43,680 nucleotides of DNA from an uncultured Thermomicrobiales bacterium (GTDB lineage: Bacteria > Chloroflexota > Chloroflexia > Thermomicrobiales > UBA6265), in the NCBI GenBank assembly GCA_902806405.1, contig CADCWL010000023.1, positions 1-43,680 on the forward strand, written 5' to 3'. A model generated the notes under the pieces. It ran no database searches. It worked only from the letters and a program-made list of their open reading frames with translations, and was not told where the DNA came from. Positions 34,191 to 42,888 of this stretch are shown here, in pieces. Within the stretch, counting starts at the first letter, position 1, and each line of letters opens with the position of its first letter. The translations under genes and the position numbers were made by a program.

Positions 34191-37100
34191 GTGGCGCTTT
34201 CGCACAACGGCACGACCGGCACGCACGGCAACGAGAGCACCGACCCGCTCGATCGCCTCGAATGGCGCTGCGTCGGCCCCCACCGCGGCGGCCGCGTCGT
34301 CGCCGTCGCCGGCGACCCGTCGCACATCGGCACCTTCTACTTCGGCTCGACCGGCGGCGGGGTCTGGAAGACGACCGACGGCGGCCAGTACTGGGAGAAC
34401 GTCTCCGACGGCTTCTTCAAGCGCGCCTCCGTCGGCGGCCTCGCCCTCTCCCCGGCCGACCCGAACGTCCTCTACGCCGCGATGGGCGAGTCGACGATCC
34501 GCGGCAACGTCTCCCACGGCGACGGCGTCTACCGCTCCACCGACGCCGGCCGCACCTGGACCCACCTCGGCCTGGCGCGGACCCGCAACATCGGCCGGGT
34601 CCGCGTCCACCCCCAGAACCCCGACCTCGTCTACGTCGCCGCCCTCGGCCACGCCCACGGCCCCAACCCCGAGCGCGGCCTCTACCGCTCCTCGGACGGC
34701 GGCAAGCGTTGGACCCAGCTCCTCTCCCGCGGCGAGGAGGCCGGCGCCGTCGACCTCGTCCTCGACCCTGCCAACCCCCGCCTCCTCTACGCCTCCTTCT
34801 GGGAGGCCCGCCGCGGCCCCTACTCCATGAGCTCCGGCGGCCCCGGCTCCGGCCTCTGGCGCTCGACGGACGGCGGCGACACCTGGGCCGACCTCTCCCG
34901 CAAGCCCGGCATGCCGAAGGGGATCACGGGCAAGATCGGCCTCGCCGTCTCCCCCGCCCAATCGGGCCGCGTCTGGGCGATCGTCGAGCACGAGCAGGGC
35001 GGCGTCTTCCGCTCCGACGACGCCGGCGAGACCTGGGAGCGCCTCAACGAGGAGCGCTCCCTCCGCCAGCGCGCCTGGTACTACTCCCACCTCTGCGCCG
35101 ACCCCCGGGACCCGAACACCCTCTGGTGCCTGAACGTCGAGCTCTGGCGCTCCGTCGACGGCGGCAAAACCTTCCAGCAGGTCCCCGCCCCCCACGGCGA
35201 CAACCACGACCTCTGGATCGACCCCGCCAATCCCCACCGCATGATCCTCGGCAACGACGGCGGCGGCACCGTCTCCTTCAACGGCGGCCTCTCCTGGTCG
35301 ACCCTCTACAACCAGCCGACCGCCGAGCTCTACCACGTCGCCGTCGACGGGCGCACCCCCTACCGCCTCTACGGCGCCCAGCAGGACAACACGACGATGA
35401 GCGTCCCCGGCCGCTCGAACCGCGACGCGATCACCGTCACCGAGTGGTACGAGATCGGCGGCGGCGAGTCGGGCCACGTCGCCGTCCACCCGAACGACCC
35501 GAACGTCGTCTTCGCCGGCTCCTACCAGGGCTTCCTCACCCGCTACGACCACGCCACCGGCCAGCTCCGCGACGTCACCGTCTGGCCGGAGGCCTACTCC
35601 GGCTGGGCCGCCCAGGATTTCAAGCACCGCTTCAACTGGACGTCGCCGACCCTCTTCTCCCCGCACGACCCGAACACGCTCTACACCGCCGCCAACGTCG
35701 TCTTCCGCTCCCGCGACGAGGGGGCGAGCTGGGAGGCGATCAGCCCCGACCTCTCCCGCAACGACCCCGCCACCTTGCAGCCCTCCGGCGGCCCGATCAC
35801 CAAGGACAACACCGGCGCCGAGGTCTACGGCACCGTCTTCGCCCTCGCCGAGTCGCCGCGCCAGCCCGGTCTCCTCTGGGCCGGCTCCGACGACGGCCTC
35901 GTCCACCTCTCCCGCGACGGCGGCGCCTCCTGGCAGAACGTCACCCCGCCCGAGCTCCCCGAGTGGGCCCTGATCTCGACCGTCGAGCCCTCCCCCCACG
36001 ACCCCGCCGTCGCCTTTCTCGCCGCCACCCGCTACAAGAAGGACGACTTCCAGCCCTACCTCTTCCGGACCGACGATTTCGGCCAAAGCTGGCGGAAGAT
36101 CGTCGCCGGCATCCCCGACGACGACTTCGTCCGCGTCGTCCGCGAGGACCCAGCCCGCCCCGGGCTCCTCTACGCCGGCACCGAGACGGGGATCTACCTC
36201 TCCGCGGACGGCGGCGACGCCTGGCGCCGCCTCGGCGGCAACCTCCCGGTCGTCCCGATCCACGACCTCGTCCTCGCCCAGGGCGACCTCGTCGTCGCCA
36301 CCCACGGCCGCTCCTTCTGGATCCTCGACGACGTCTCCCTCCTCCACCAGCTCGCCCAAAGCGACGGCGAGACGGCGCCGCCGCCGCCACCCGGGACCCA
36401 CCTCTTCCGCCCCCGCGACACGACCCGCTTCGGCCGTCTCTCCGGCTTCGGCCACTCCCCCGTCCCGGGGAAGAACTACGCCTTCGCCGCCGGCCTGATC
36501 CCCGCCTTCAACCAGACCAAGGACGCCGACGGCGAGACGGAGACCGCCTGGCTCGACGCCGGCACCAACCCGCCCAACGGCGTCGTCGTCCACTACGCGC
36601 TGAGCGAGGAACCGGCCGCGCAGATCACCCTCGCCTTCCTCGACGCCGAAGGCCGCGAGGTCCGCTCGTTCAAGAGCAAGGAGCCGAAGCCCGAAGAGCC
36701 GGCGGCGGTCGACGGGGCGGAGGCCGGCCTCGCCACCGCCGAACCGGCCGCCCCCGCCGGCGCCGTCGCCGGCGGCGAGGACACCGCCGCGGACGAGGAC
36801 GACAAGGAGAAGGAGCCGACCGTCCCCGCCAAGCCCGGCCTCAACCGCTTCGTCTGGAACATGCGCCACGCCGACGCCGCCAAGATCGCCACCAAGGGCG
36901 GCGACCAACCGGGTCGCGACGGCCCCCTCGCCGCCCCCGGCGACTACCGGGTCAGCCTCGCCGTCGGCGACCAAACCTTCACCGAGCCGTTCACGATCCG
37001 CAAGGACCCGCGCGTCGCCTCCACCGAGGACGACCTCGCCGCCCAGTTCGCCCTCGGCCTCCAGATCCGCGACACCTTGAGCAACGTCAACGAGGCGATC

Positions 37101-37508
37101 AACCGCGTCCGCGCCGTCCGCGAGCAGGCCGACGTCTGGGCCACGCGGACGGAGGGGACCCCGCCCGGAGAGCAGATCGCCGGCGCCGCCAAGGAGCTCA
37201 AGGCCAAGCTGGACGGCATCGAAGGCGAACTGATCCAGACCAAGGCCAAGAGCTCCCAGGACACCCTCAACTTCCCCGTCAAGCTCAACTCCAAACTGGC
37301 CGCCCTCGCCGGCTCCGTCGGGAGCGGCGACACCGCCCCCACCGCGCAGCAGCGCGACCTCTTCGCCGACCTCTCCGCCCGCGTCGACGCCCAACTCGCC
37401 GCGCTCCGCCGGATCGAGGAGACCGACGTCCCCGCCTTCAACGATCTGATCCGGAACGCCGCCCTGCCCGCCATCCCCCCGCCGCCGGCCCCCGCCGCGG
37501 ATCGGTAG
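34191..37508 (+). CDS. Large BNR/sortilin-like beta-propeller protein
   Basis: A 1105-residue protein from GTG 34191 (GGGAGG upstream; the 74 extra residues of the track ORF are upstream DNA). It carries many BNR-type Asp-box repeats: GGGVWKTTDGGQYWENV, GVYRSTDAGRTWTHL, GLYRSSDGGKRWTQL, GLWRSTDGGDTWADL, GVFRSDDAGETWERL, LWRSVDGGKTFQQV, and more up to ATHGRSFWILDDVS near residue 710. Together they form one or two beta-propellers as in the VPS10/sortilin-like, glycosyl-hydrolase BNR group. A linker rich in Ala, Pro and acidic residues (about 825-880) and a C-terminal helical domain (TEDDLAAQFALGLQIRDTLSNVNEAINRVR) follow. No signal peptide is visible, unusual for this group. Enzyme activity is not established. 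Confidence 0.88.
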   Translation: MALSHNGTTGTHGNESTDPLDRLEWRCVGPHRGGRVVAVAGDPSHIGTFYFGSTGGGVWKTTDGGQYWENVSDGFFKRASVGGLALSPADPNVLYAAMGESTIRGNVSHGDGVYRSTDAGRTWTHLGLARTRNIGRVRVHPQNPDLVYVAALGHAHGPNPERGLYRSSDGGKRWTQLLSRGEEAGAVDLVLDPANPRLLYASFWEARRGPYSMSSGGPGSGLWRSTDGGDTWADLSRKPGMPKGITGKIGLAVSPAQSGRVWAIVEHEQGGVFRSDDAGETWERLNEERSLRQRAWYYSHLCADPRDPNTLWCLNVELWRSVDGGKTFQQVPAPHGDNHDLWIDPANPHRMILGNDGGGTVSFNGGLSWSTLYNQPTAELYHVAVDGRTPYRLYGAQQDNTTMSVPGRSNRDAITVTEWYEIGGGESGHVAVHPNDPNVVFAGSYQGFLTRYDHATGQLRDVTVWPEAYSGWAAQDFKHRFNWTSPTLFSPHDPNTLYTAANVVFRSRDEGASWEAISPDLSRNDPATLQPSGGPITKDNTGAEVYGTVFALAESPRQPGLLWAGSDDGLVHLSRDGGASWQNVTPPELPEWALISTVEPSPHDPAVAFLAATRYKKDDFQPYLFRTDDFGQSWRKIVAGIPDDDFVRVVREDPARPGLLYAGTETGIYLSADGGDAWRRLGGNLPVVPIHDLVLAQGDLVVATHGRSFWILDDVSLLHQLAQSDGETAPPPPPGTHLFRPRDTTRFGRLSGFGHSPVPGKNYAFAAGLIPAFNQTKDADGETETAWLDAGTNPPNGVVVHYALSEEPAAQITLAFLDAEGREVRSFKSKEPKPEEPAAVDGAEAGLATAEPAAPAGAVAGGEDTAADEDDKEKEPTVPAKPGLNRFVWNMRHADAAKIATKGGDQPGRDGPLAAPGDYRVSLAVGDQTFTEPFTIRKDPRVASTEDDLAAQFALGLQIRDTLSNVNEAINRVRAVREQADVWATRTEGTPPGEQIAGAAKELKAKLDGIEGELIQTKAKSSQDTLNFPVKLNSKLAALAGSVGSGDTAPTAQQRDLFADLSARVDAQLAALRRIEETDVPAFNDLIRNAALPAIPPPPAPAADR

Positions 37509-37577
37509 CCGGCCGGCCGCCGCACCGTCCTCCGCCCCGGCGGCTTCCCCCACCCCCGGTCGCCGCCGGTCCGGTCC

Positions 37578-37613
37578 CCGCCCCCCGCTCCCGCCCCTGG
37601 GAGCGGGGGGCGG
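37578..37613. terminator. Strong GC hairpin after the BNR gene
   Basis: CCGCCCCCCGCTCCC (37578-37592) and GGGAGCGGGGGGCGG (37599-37613) pair over 15 bp with a 6-nt loop, 70 bp after the BNR stop. No T-run follows. Confidence 0.65.
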
Positions 37614-37633
37614 GAGCGGGGGATGAGGCGCCC

Positions 37634-37697
37634 GCCGGCCGGGCTCGATCCCCGCAGTCGATAACGGCAGCGGGGGCGGGGATCGAGCCCGGCCGGC
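37634..37697. repeat. 22-bp perfect inverted repeat with 20-nt loop
   Basis: GCCGGCCGGGCTCGATCCCCGC (37634-37655) and its exact complement (37676-37697) flank AGTCGATAACGGCAGCGGGG. It sits 20 bp after the preceding hairpin. A second terminator or a structured RNA/DNA element is possible. The rest of the gap up to the sigma gene (37698-38151) shows no gene. Confidence 0.7.
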
Positions 37698-38151
37698 AGC
37701 GACAACGGCAAGGACGTCACCGGCGAGGGCCGCCCGCCGCTCCTCGACCGGGCAGCGAACGACCCCGGCCGCGCGTCCGGGGTCGTCCCGCCCGCGGGCC
37801 GAGGCCCACGCCGTGGGCGAGAAGGCGCGGGGCGGCGGGCCGGAGCGCAGGCGGCCGGTGCACCGCTCGCAGACGAGGATCCGGCTCTCCCGGCCCATCC
37901 GGTCGCCACCCGACGGCAGCACCCGGGGGTGCGAGCGTGCAGCTGGGCGAAGGGAATGGGAGGATGACGGCACCTGGTCGGGGTCGGCGCCGACCAACCG
38001 AGCAGGCGCCAACGGGACCGCTGTGGTTTCCTGCGTCCCACCGGCGTCCGCCCGCAACCCTTTCCCGTATCCGGCGGTTCCGCCGACGGGCGGACGAGAT
38101 CGGTGATCCGGAGCGCACGCTCGCGGCGTAGGACCGGCGGAGGGGGCGCTC

Positions 38152-38802
38152 GTGGCCGAACCCGGGGACGACGACCTCATACTGGGGGTAGCGCGCCGGG
38201 ACCCGACGGCGCTCCTGGCGCTGTACGACCGGCACGGTCGGGTGGCGTTCGCCCTCGCCTACCGCGTCCTCGGCGACGCCCAGACGGCCGAGGAGGTCGT
38301 GCAGGACGCGTTCCTGCTGGTCTGGCGGCACGCCGCCTCCTTCGACGCCGCCCTCGGCGAGGTCCGCGGCTGGTTGCTGACCATCGTCCACCACCGCGCG
38401 ATCGACGCGCGGCGGCGCCTCGGCCGCCGCGCCGCCGTCGGGCTCGACACCGTCGAGTGGAAGCTGGCCACGCCGGATGCGTGGGGGGAGGTCGTCCGCG
38501 GGCTCGAGCGCGACGAGGTCCGGGCCGCGGTCGCGGCGCTCCCCGAGGAGCAGCGGCGCGCGATCGAGCTGGCGTACTTCGAGGGGCTGACGCACCGCGA
38601 GATCGCGGTGCGGACGGGAACGCCGCTCGGCACCGCGAAAGGGCGGATCAGGCTCGGCCTGCGACGGCTCCGTGACTCGCTCGTCGCGGCGGGGGAACAG
38701 CGCGGCGGAGAGCACGAAAACACCGCGGGAAACGACGACTCCGGGGCCGCGGCACCCGCCGCGGCCGGTCTTCGGGAAGGTGGTGGCGGTGCGACCCACT
38801 GA
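38152..38802 (+). CDS. ECF-type RNA polymerase sigma factor
   Basis: A 216-residue extracytoplasmic-function sigma factor from GTG 38152 with GGAGGGGG upstream. Region 2: LLALYDRHGRVAFALAYRVLGDAQTAEEVVQDAFLLVWRHAASFDAALGEVRGWLLTIVHHRAIDARRR. Region 4: AVAALPEEQRRAIELAYFEGLTHREIAVRTGTPLGTAKGRIRLGLRRLRDSL. The spacing and wording resemble SigK-type ECF factors paired with RskA-like anti-sigma factors, which is what follows with a 14-nt overlap. The glycine/alanine-rich tail after residue 180 is partly the price of that overlap. The inducing signal is unknown. Confidence 0.95.
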   Translation: MAEPGDDDLILGVARRDPTALLALYDRHGRVAFALAYRVLGDAQTAEEVVQDAFLLVWRHAASFDAALGEVRGWLLTIVHHRAIDARRRLGRRAAVGLDTVEWKLATPDAWGEVVRGLERDEVRAAVAALPEEQRRAIELAYFEGLTHREIAVRTGTPLGTAKGRIRLGLRRLRDSLVAAGEQRGGEHENTAGNDDSGAAAPAAAGLREGGGGATH

Positions 38803-39511
38803 CGCTGATCGAGACCATAACGACTACCGGGATCTCCTCGGCGCCTACGCGGTCGGGGCGGTGCCCCCGGGGGAGCGGCGCCGGGTGGCGGCGCACCTGG
38901 CGTCGTGCGCTGCCTGCCGCGCCGAGCTTGGCCGGTTGCGGGCGGCCGTCGACGCCCTGCCGCTGGCCCTTGCGGACCGCGAGCCGCCGCCGACCCTCCG
39001 CGACGGCATCGAGGCCGTCGTCCTGCGCGAGCTCGGCGGGACCGGCCAACCCAACGCCGGCGAACGGCCACAGTCGGTCCTCCGGGGGCACGCCGTGGCG
39101 CCGCTGCCGCCCGGCTCCGGCGCCAACCGCCGGTCCGTCACCCCATGGGCCGCCGTCGCCGCGCTCCTGCTCGCCTTCTCGCTCGGGATGCTGGGCTGGA
39201 ACCTGCGCCTCCACCACACCCTCGGCCAGGAGGAGGCGGCCGCGGCGGTCGTGCTGCGGCCGGCCCGGCCGGCCCTGCTCGGCGGGGGCGGTCGGCTGGC
39301 CCACTCGAAGGATCACGAGCCGATGGTCGTCGCCGTCCGCGGCCTTCCCCCGCTGGCACCCGACCTGATCTACGAACTCTGGCCGGCCCGCCGCGACGCG
39401 GTTCCCGCCAGTCCCACCGTCCAGAGCCGGACCGACGCCACCCTGGCGAACAGCGAGGGACCGCCCGCCGGGGTCGGGGTCGGGTTGGATGTCGTGGGCA
39501 GCCCGGACTGA
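38789..39511 (+). CDS. Membrane anti-sigma factor, RskA-like with zinc-finger motif
   Basis: A 240-residue protein from GTG 38789, overlapping the sigma gene by 14 nt, so translation is coupled. N-terminal ZAS motif: RRRVAAHLASCAACRAEL (H-x3-C-x2-C), which holds the sigma factor. One membrane helix at about 112-132 (TPWAAVAALLLAFSLGMLGWNL). The outer domain resembles RskA (PPLAPDLIYELWPARRD), but its last part (SPTVQSRTDATLANSEGPPAGVGVGLDVVGSPD) reads like a slightly scrambled version of the usual ending and stops early, so a small C-terminal frame disturbance is possible. 39512-39766 carries no gene. Confidence 0.9.
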   Translation: MRPTDADRDHNDYRDLLGAYAVGAVPPGERRRVAAHLASCAACRAELGRLRAAVDALPLALADREPPPTLRDGIEAVVLRELGGTGQPNAGERPQSVLRGHAVAPLPPGSGANRRSVTPWAAVAALLLAFSLGMLGWNLRLHHTLGQEEAAAAVVLRPARPALLGGGGRLAHSKDHEPMVVAVRGLPPLAPDLIYELWPARRDAVPASPTVQSRTDATLANSEGPPAGVGVGLDVVGSPD

Positions 39512-39766
39512 TGCGCGCCACGACCCTGGGCCTTCGCATCCCCGCTGGGCTTCGGGGGCCGCCCCGCAGGCGAGCGTTCGAGAGCGCTTGACCGCCGGCC
39601 CCATCGCGCGCGGCGTGGGGTGGACGGCCGACTCCGGCATCGCGACGCCCCGCAGCCGACTGGCCGGGCGGCCGGCAATCCAAACCCGGCCCTGCTTCCA
39701 CCGTACGGGGTACCGCCGGCCGGCCCGGGAGCGCCCCCGGTCCTCGGCGGTGGAACGCACCCGGGT

Positions 39767-40318
39767 CTAGAAGCGCGCGGCCGCGCCGGGGGTGGGCGGC
39801 ACCGCCTCCGGATCGATCACGCCGAGCTGCAACAGCAGCCCGAGGTCGTCCTGCAAGCCCCAGTGCTCCGCCATCTTGCCGTCCTCGAACCGGTAGATGT
39901 GGTACCCCCCGAACTCGACCGGGAGACCGGTGGCGGGGATGCCCCCCAGCGCCCCCTGCTGGCTGCCCCGCCAGGTCACGCGCAGGGCCACCCGGTCCCC
40001 CGCGGCGATCAGATCCTCCACCTCGACCCGCACGTCCGGGAACGTGGCGCGGAACGCGCGGACGAAGGCGCTGAACGCTTCGGGACCCGCCGCGGCGTCG
40101 GGACCGGCCTGGTGATCGAGGTAACCGCCGGCGAGCGCCCCGTCGACCACGTCGAGGTTGCCCGCGTTGAACGCCTCGTCGACGATCCGGCGGACAAGGT
40201 CCTCGTTGGCCCCCGAAGGGGAGTCGGCCCGCTCGCGGCCGGCCGCCGCCGGGGAGGCGGGGAGCAGCGCGGCGGCGACGAGGGCGAGCGCCCGGGAGAA
40301 AGCGGCTCGGCGTCGCAT
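39767..40318 (-). CDS. Secreted SnoaL-like (ester cyclase/NTF2-fold) protein
   Basis: A 183-residue protein from ATG 40318 with GGAG upstream. The N-terminus MRRRAAFSRALALVAAALLPASPAAAG is a Sec signal peptide with an AxA site near residue 26. The mature part is a SnoaL-like NTF2 fold: NEDLVRRIVDEAFNAGNLDVVDGALAGGYLDHQ, FSAFVRAFRATFPDVRVEVEDLIAAGDRVALRVTWRGSQQG, GIPATGLPVEFGGYHIYRFEDGKMAEHWGLQDDLGLLLQLG. Members are often annotated ester cyclases, with few proven reactions. Export is unusual but not unique for the family. No operon partner. Confidence 0.9.
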   Translation of the reverse strand: MRRRAAFSRALALVAAALLPASPAAAGRERADSPSGANEDLVRRIVDEAFNAGNLDVVDGALAGGYLDHQAGPDAAAGPEAFSAFVRAFRATFPDVRVEVEDLIAAGDRVALRVTWRGSQQGALGGIPATGLPVEFGGYHIYRFEDGKMAEHWGLQDDLGLLLQLGVIDPEAVPPTPGAAARF

Positions 40319-40563
40319 GGGTCACTCCGTCGCGAACGGGGGCGACCGCCGCGGCGCCGCGGCGGTCGGGCGCGGACCGTCGGCCAGTCTACACCCGAAC
40401 CGGTCGACGTCGGCCGGAGCGGGGCGACCGAACGTCCCGACCGGACCGCGGGCCGATGCCCGGGGCAGCAAGCGCGGCCGGGGGCGGACCGCCCCCACGC
40501 CGAGGGAGAGGGCGCGTCACGACCTGCCTCGCCCGCCCGGAAGCCGACGCCGACGACCGGGGC

Positions 40564-40784
40564 ATGGATCCGGACCGCTCCGCCGAGGACGTGCTGCGGA
40601 CCGTCCCCGCCTCGGTCGCGACGCCGACCTCCGGGAGGACCGACGCGGAGGTGGCACGGGAGCGGGCGACGCGGAGGTGGCACGGGAGCGGGCGACGCGG
40701 CGCGGGGCGATGCGCGCCGACCTGGAGCGGACAGAGGCCGCGACTGACCTGGCCGGTGTGGCACCGCCGACCGTGGCCGGTTAG
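40564..40784 (+). pseudogene. Small ORF interrupted by a 26-bp tandem duplication
   Basis: From ATG 40564 one frame reads MDPDRSAEDVLRTVPASVATPTSGRTDAEVARERATRR and is then thrown out of frame by a second copy of a 26-bp unit. Removing one copy gives an intact 64-residue protein continuing GAMRADLERTEAATDLAGVAPPTVAG and ending at TAG 40784; the repaired length (195 nt) is a multiple of three. A strong hairpin starts 6 bp after that stop, which supports a real transcription unit. No family recognised; the product would be soluble and helical. The ribosome site is weak, so the true start may differ. Confidence 0.5.
40642..40700. repeat. 26-bp tandem repeat, 2.3 copies
   Basis: GACGCGGAGGTGGCACGGGA plus GCGGGC is repeated exactly at 40642-40667 and 40668-40693, followed by GACGCGG. 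The unit is not a multiple of three and lies inside the small ORF described above. Confidence 0.9.
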
Positions 40785-40790
40785 CGCGCA

Positions 40791-40833
40791 CCTCGGGGTA
40801 CGCCCCGCCGCTCGACCGGGGCGTACCCCGAGG
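40791..40833. terminator. Strong hairpin terminator after the small ORF
   Basis: CCTCGGGGTACGCCCC (40791-40806) and GGGGCGTACCCCGAGG (40818-40833) form a perfect 16-bp stem with an 11-nt loop, 6 bp after the TAG at 40784. No T-tract. The remaining gap (40834-41102) and 40319-40563 hold no gene I can support. Confidence 0.7.
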
Positions 40834-41102
40834 CGAGGCTCCGGGGCGGTCACCGCCGCCCCCCCGGCGCCGCGCGCGACCGCTACCGGCCGGGCGAATG
40901 CGCGACGCCGCCGCGCATCGCCGGCGGGCGGGCCGTGCTCGGGTTCCGGCGGCGGACCCGGAGCAAAAGGGGACGGCGGCTCGAGCCCCTGCGCCCGATC
41001 CGCCAAACGCGGCGCCTGCCCGCACGAGGAACCCGGGCCCGAAACCGGTTCGCCGGCGCCGGACCCGCGGTCCCCGTTGTGTGCTCCCCTGCCCCTTCCC
41101 GG

Positions 41103-42323
41103 TCAGGCGGTCGGCGTCCCCCCGTCCGCCGCCTCGAACGACCCCATCAGGCGCTCGGCGGCGAAGGCGACCGCCTCCTGGGCGAGGTCGACCACGCCGA
41201 CCATGCCGAAGAACTCGTGGGCCACCCCCTCGTAGAGCCGGTACTCCACGTCGACCCCCGCCTCCTCCAGCGCCTCCCCGTAGACCCGGCCCTGGCTCAG
41301 GAGCGGGTCGATCTCGGCGGCGATGATCGTCGCCGGCGGCAGGCCGCCCAGGTCGTCGGCCGCCAGGGGCGAGGCGTACGGGTCGGTGGCGGCGGTCCCG
41401 TCCGGCAGGTAGTAGTTGCCGAACCACTCCAGGGCCGCCGGGGAGAGGAACGCGGACCCGACGCCCTGCTCGATCGACTCGGCCGCCTCCCCCTCCGGCG
41501 CGAAGGTCGTCACCGGGTAGACCAGCAGCTGGTGGACCGGCATCCGCCCGCCCTCCTCGCGCGCCCGGAGGCAGACGACCGTCGCCAGGTTGCCGCCGGC
41601 GCTCTCGCCGGCGACCGCCACCCGCGCCGGGTCGCCGTCCACCTCGGCGGCGTTCTCGATCAGGTACTGGGTCGCCGCGTACGCGTCGTCGACCGCGGCC
41701 GGGAACGGGCTCTCCGGCGCCTGGCGGTAGGCGATCGCGACGACGACCGCCCCGGCCTCCGAGGCGAGGGCGCGGGCCGAGGCGTCGTACGTGTCGAGGT
41801 TGGCGATCACGAAGCCGCCGCCGTGGAAGTAGACGACGACGGGGAACGGGCCGGAGCCGGCCGGGGTGTAGACGCGGGCCAGGATCTCGCCGACGGGGCC
41901 GGGGATCAGGACGTGGGAGACGCCGACGGTGACGTCGAGCGCCGGCTGGCCCCGCCCGGCCAGCACGGTCTGGGCGGCGTTGGCGAACGACGGCAGGTTG
42001 CGGGCGTTGAACGGGGTCTGGCTGTTGACCGGCGGCGCCTCGAACGCGGCGAAGGCGTCGAGGACCCGCCGCATCTGCTCGTTGGCGCCCTCCGCCTCGG
42101 TCGGGGTCGCCTCCGCGATGGCGGGCGGAGGGGTCGCCCCCGCGGGGGCCGGGGTCGCGTCTTGGGCGGACGCCGGGCGCAGGCCGCCGACGGCGGCCCC
42201 GGAGAGCGCCAAGGCGCCGCCGCCGGCCAGCTTCGCCGCCCCACCGACGAAGCCGCGGCGGGTGGATTGCGCGTCGGCGCCGACGCGCGGCGTTCGTCGA
42301 AGCTTCGGGTCAACGGTGGACAC
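41103..42323 (-). CDS. Tat-exported alpha/beta-hydrolase esterase, HSL (GDXG) family
   Basis: A 406-residue protein from GTG 42323 (AAGGAG upstream; the ORF-track start adds noise). The leader VSTVDPKLRRTPRVGADAQSTRRGFVGGAAKLAGGGALALSGAAVGG has a twin-arginine motif and ends near ASAQD. A Pro/Ala-rich linker follows. The catalytic domain is of the hormone-sensitive-lipase type: VVYFHGGGFVIANLDTYD (oxyanion), VAVAGESAGGNLA (Ser nucleophile in GESAG), IIAAEIDPLLSQGRVY (Asp) and LYEGVAHEFFGM (His). It should hydrolyse short acyl esters outside the membrane. It stands alone. Confidence 0.93.
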   Translation of the reverse strand: MSTVDPKLRRTPRVGADAQSTRRGFVGGAAKLAGGGALALSGAAVGGLRPASAQDATPAPAGATPPPAIAEATPTEAEGANEQMRRVLDAFAAFEAPPVNSQTPFNARNLPSFANAAQTVLAGRGQPALDVTVGVSHVLIPGPVGEILARVYTPAGSGPFPVVVYFHGGGFVIANLDTYDASARALASEAGAVVVAIAYRQAPESPFPAAVDDAYAATQYLIENAAEVDGDPARVAVAGESAGGNLATVVCLRAREEGGRMPVHQLLVYPVTTFAPEGEAAESIEQGVGSAFLSPAALEWFGNYYLPDGTAATDPYASPLAADDLGGLPPATIIAAEIDPLLSQGRVYGEALEEAGVDVEYRLYEGVAHEFFGMVGVVDLAQEAVAFAAERLMGSFEAADGGTPTA

Positions 42324-42645
42324 GGTTCTGGTCTCCTTCGGTCCTGATCCGCGGCGAACCCCGAAACCGGGGCCGCCGGCCGGCACCGCTTGTCGCGCCA
42401 ATCCGCGCGGTATGCCTGCGAGGCTGCCGCGAGAGTTTCCGGCCCGCTGGGTGAGCCGGCGTTCCCGCCGTCCGTCCAACGACCGCGTTCCGTTCGCGCG
42501 CGGCCGCACGGCCGCGCGTTCGCATGCGCACGCGCCGTTCCAGCCGGGGCACGACCCCGCGCGAACCGGCGGCCGAACGGCCGGATCGGTAGCCAGGAAG
42601 ACGTGGGTCGCCGTCCTCCGGCGACGTGCCGTTCACGGACGGGAG
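42324..42645. other. Gap upstream of the esterase gene, with a small palindrome
   Basis: No gene. CGCGCGGCCG, CA, CGGCCGCGCG (42497-42518) is a 10-bp palindrome; the rest shows no promoter I can defend. Confidence 0.5.
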
Positions 42646-42888
42646 GCGGCGCCCGACCCGGTCCTGATGGACGTGATGATGCCGGGGCTGGACGGCCGCG
42701 CCGCCAACCTGGCGATGCGGGCGCGCCCGCGCGGGGAGACGGTCCCGGTGGTGCTGACGAGCGCGGCGGTCGACCCGGCCCGGCTGCCGGCCGGCGTCGC
42801 CGCCGTCCTGCCGAAGCCGTTCGACCTGGAGCGGCTGCTCGGGCTCGTCGCCCGCCTCCTGCTGGAGGGAGCGGGCCGACCGGACTAG
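42646..42888 (+). pseudogene. C-terminal fragment of a response-regulator receiver domain
   Basis: The frame ending at TAG 42888 reads PDPVLMDVMMPGLDGRAANLAMRARPRGETVPVVLTSAAVDPARLPAGVAAVLPKPFDLERLLGLVARLL. This is the second half of a CheY-like receiver: the phospho-acceptor Asp (LMDVMMPG), the Thr/Ser (LTSA) and the Lys (LPKPF) are all there. The first 45 or so residues, with the acidic metal pair, are absent; upstream sequence (ARKTWVAVLRRRAVHGREA) only vaguely recalls the usual REALA helix. No start codon with ribosome site lies before the homology. Truncated gene. Confidence 0.7.

Noticed and set aside
33753-38180. 1475-residue minus-strand ORF opposite the BNR gene
   Set aside because: Composition is Val/Gly/Glu/Asp/Ala-repeats (VGAVRG, GDGDGA) as expected for the antisense of a GC-rich gene; no domain, no ribosome site, and the plus strand has clear BNR repeats.
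39620-40747. 375-residue plus-strand ORF opposite the SnoaL gene
   Set aside because: Shadow of the SnoaL-like gene and its promoter region; Arg/Gly/Pro-rich.
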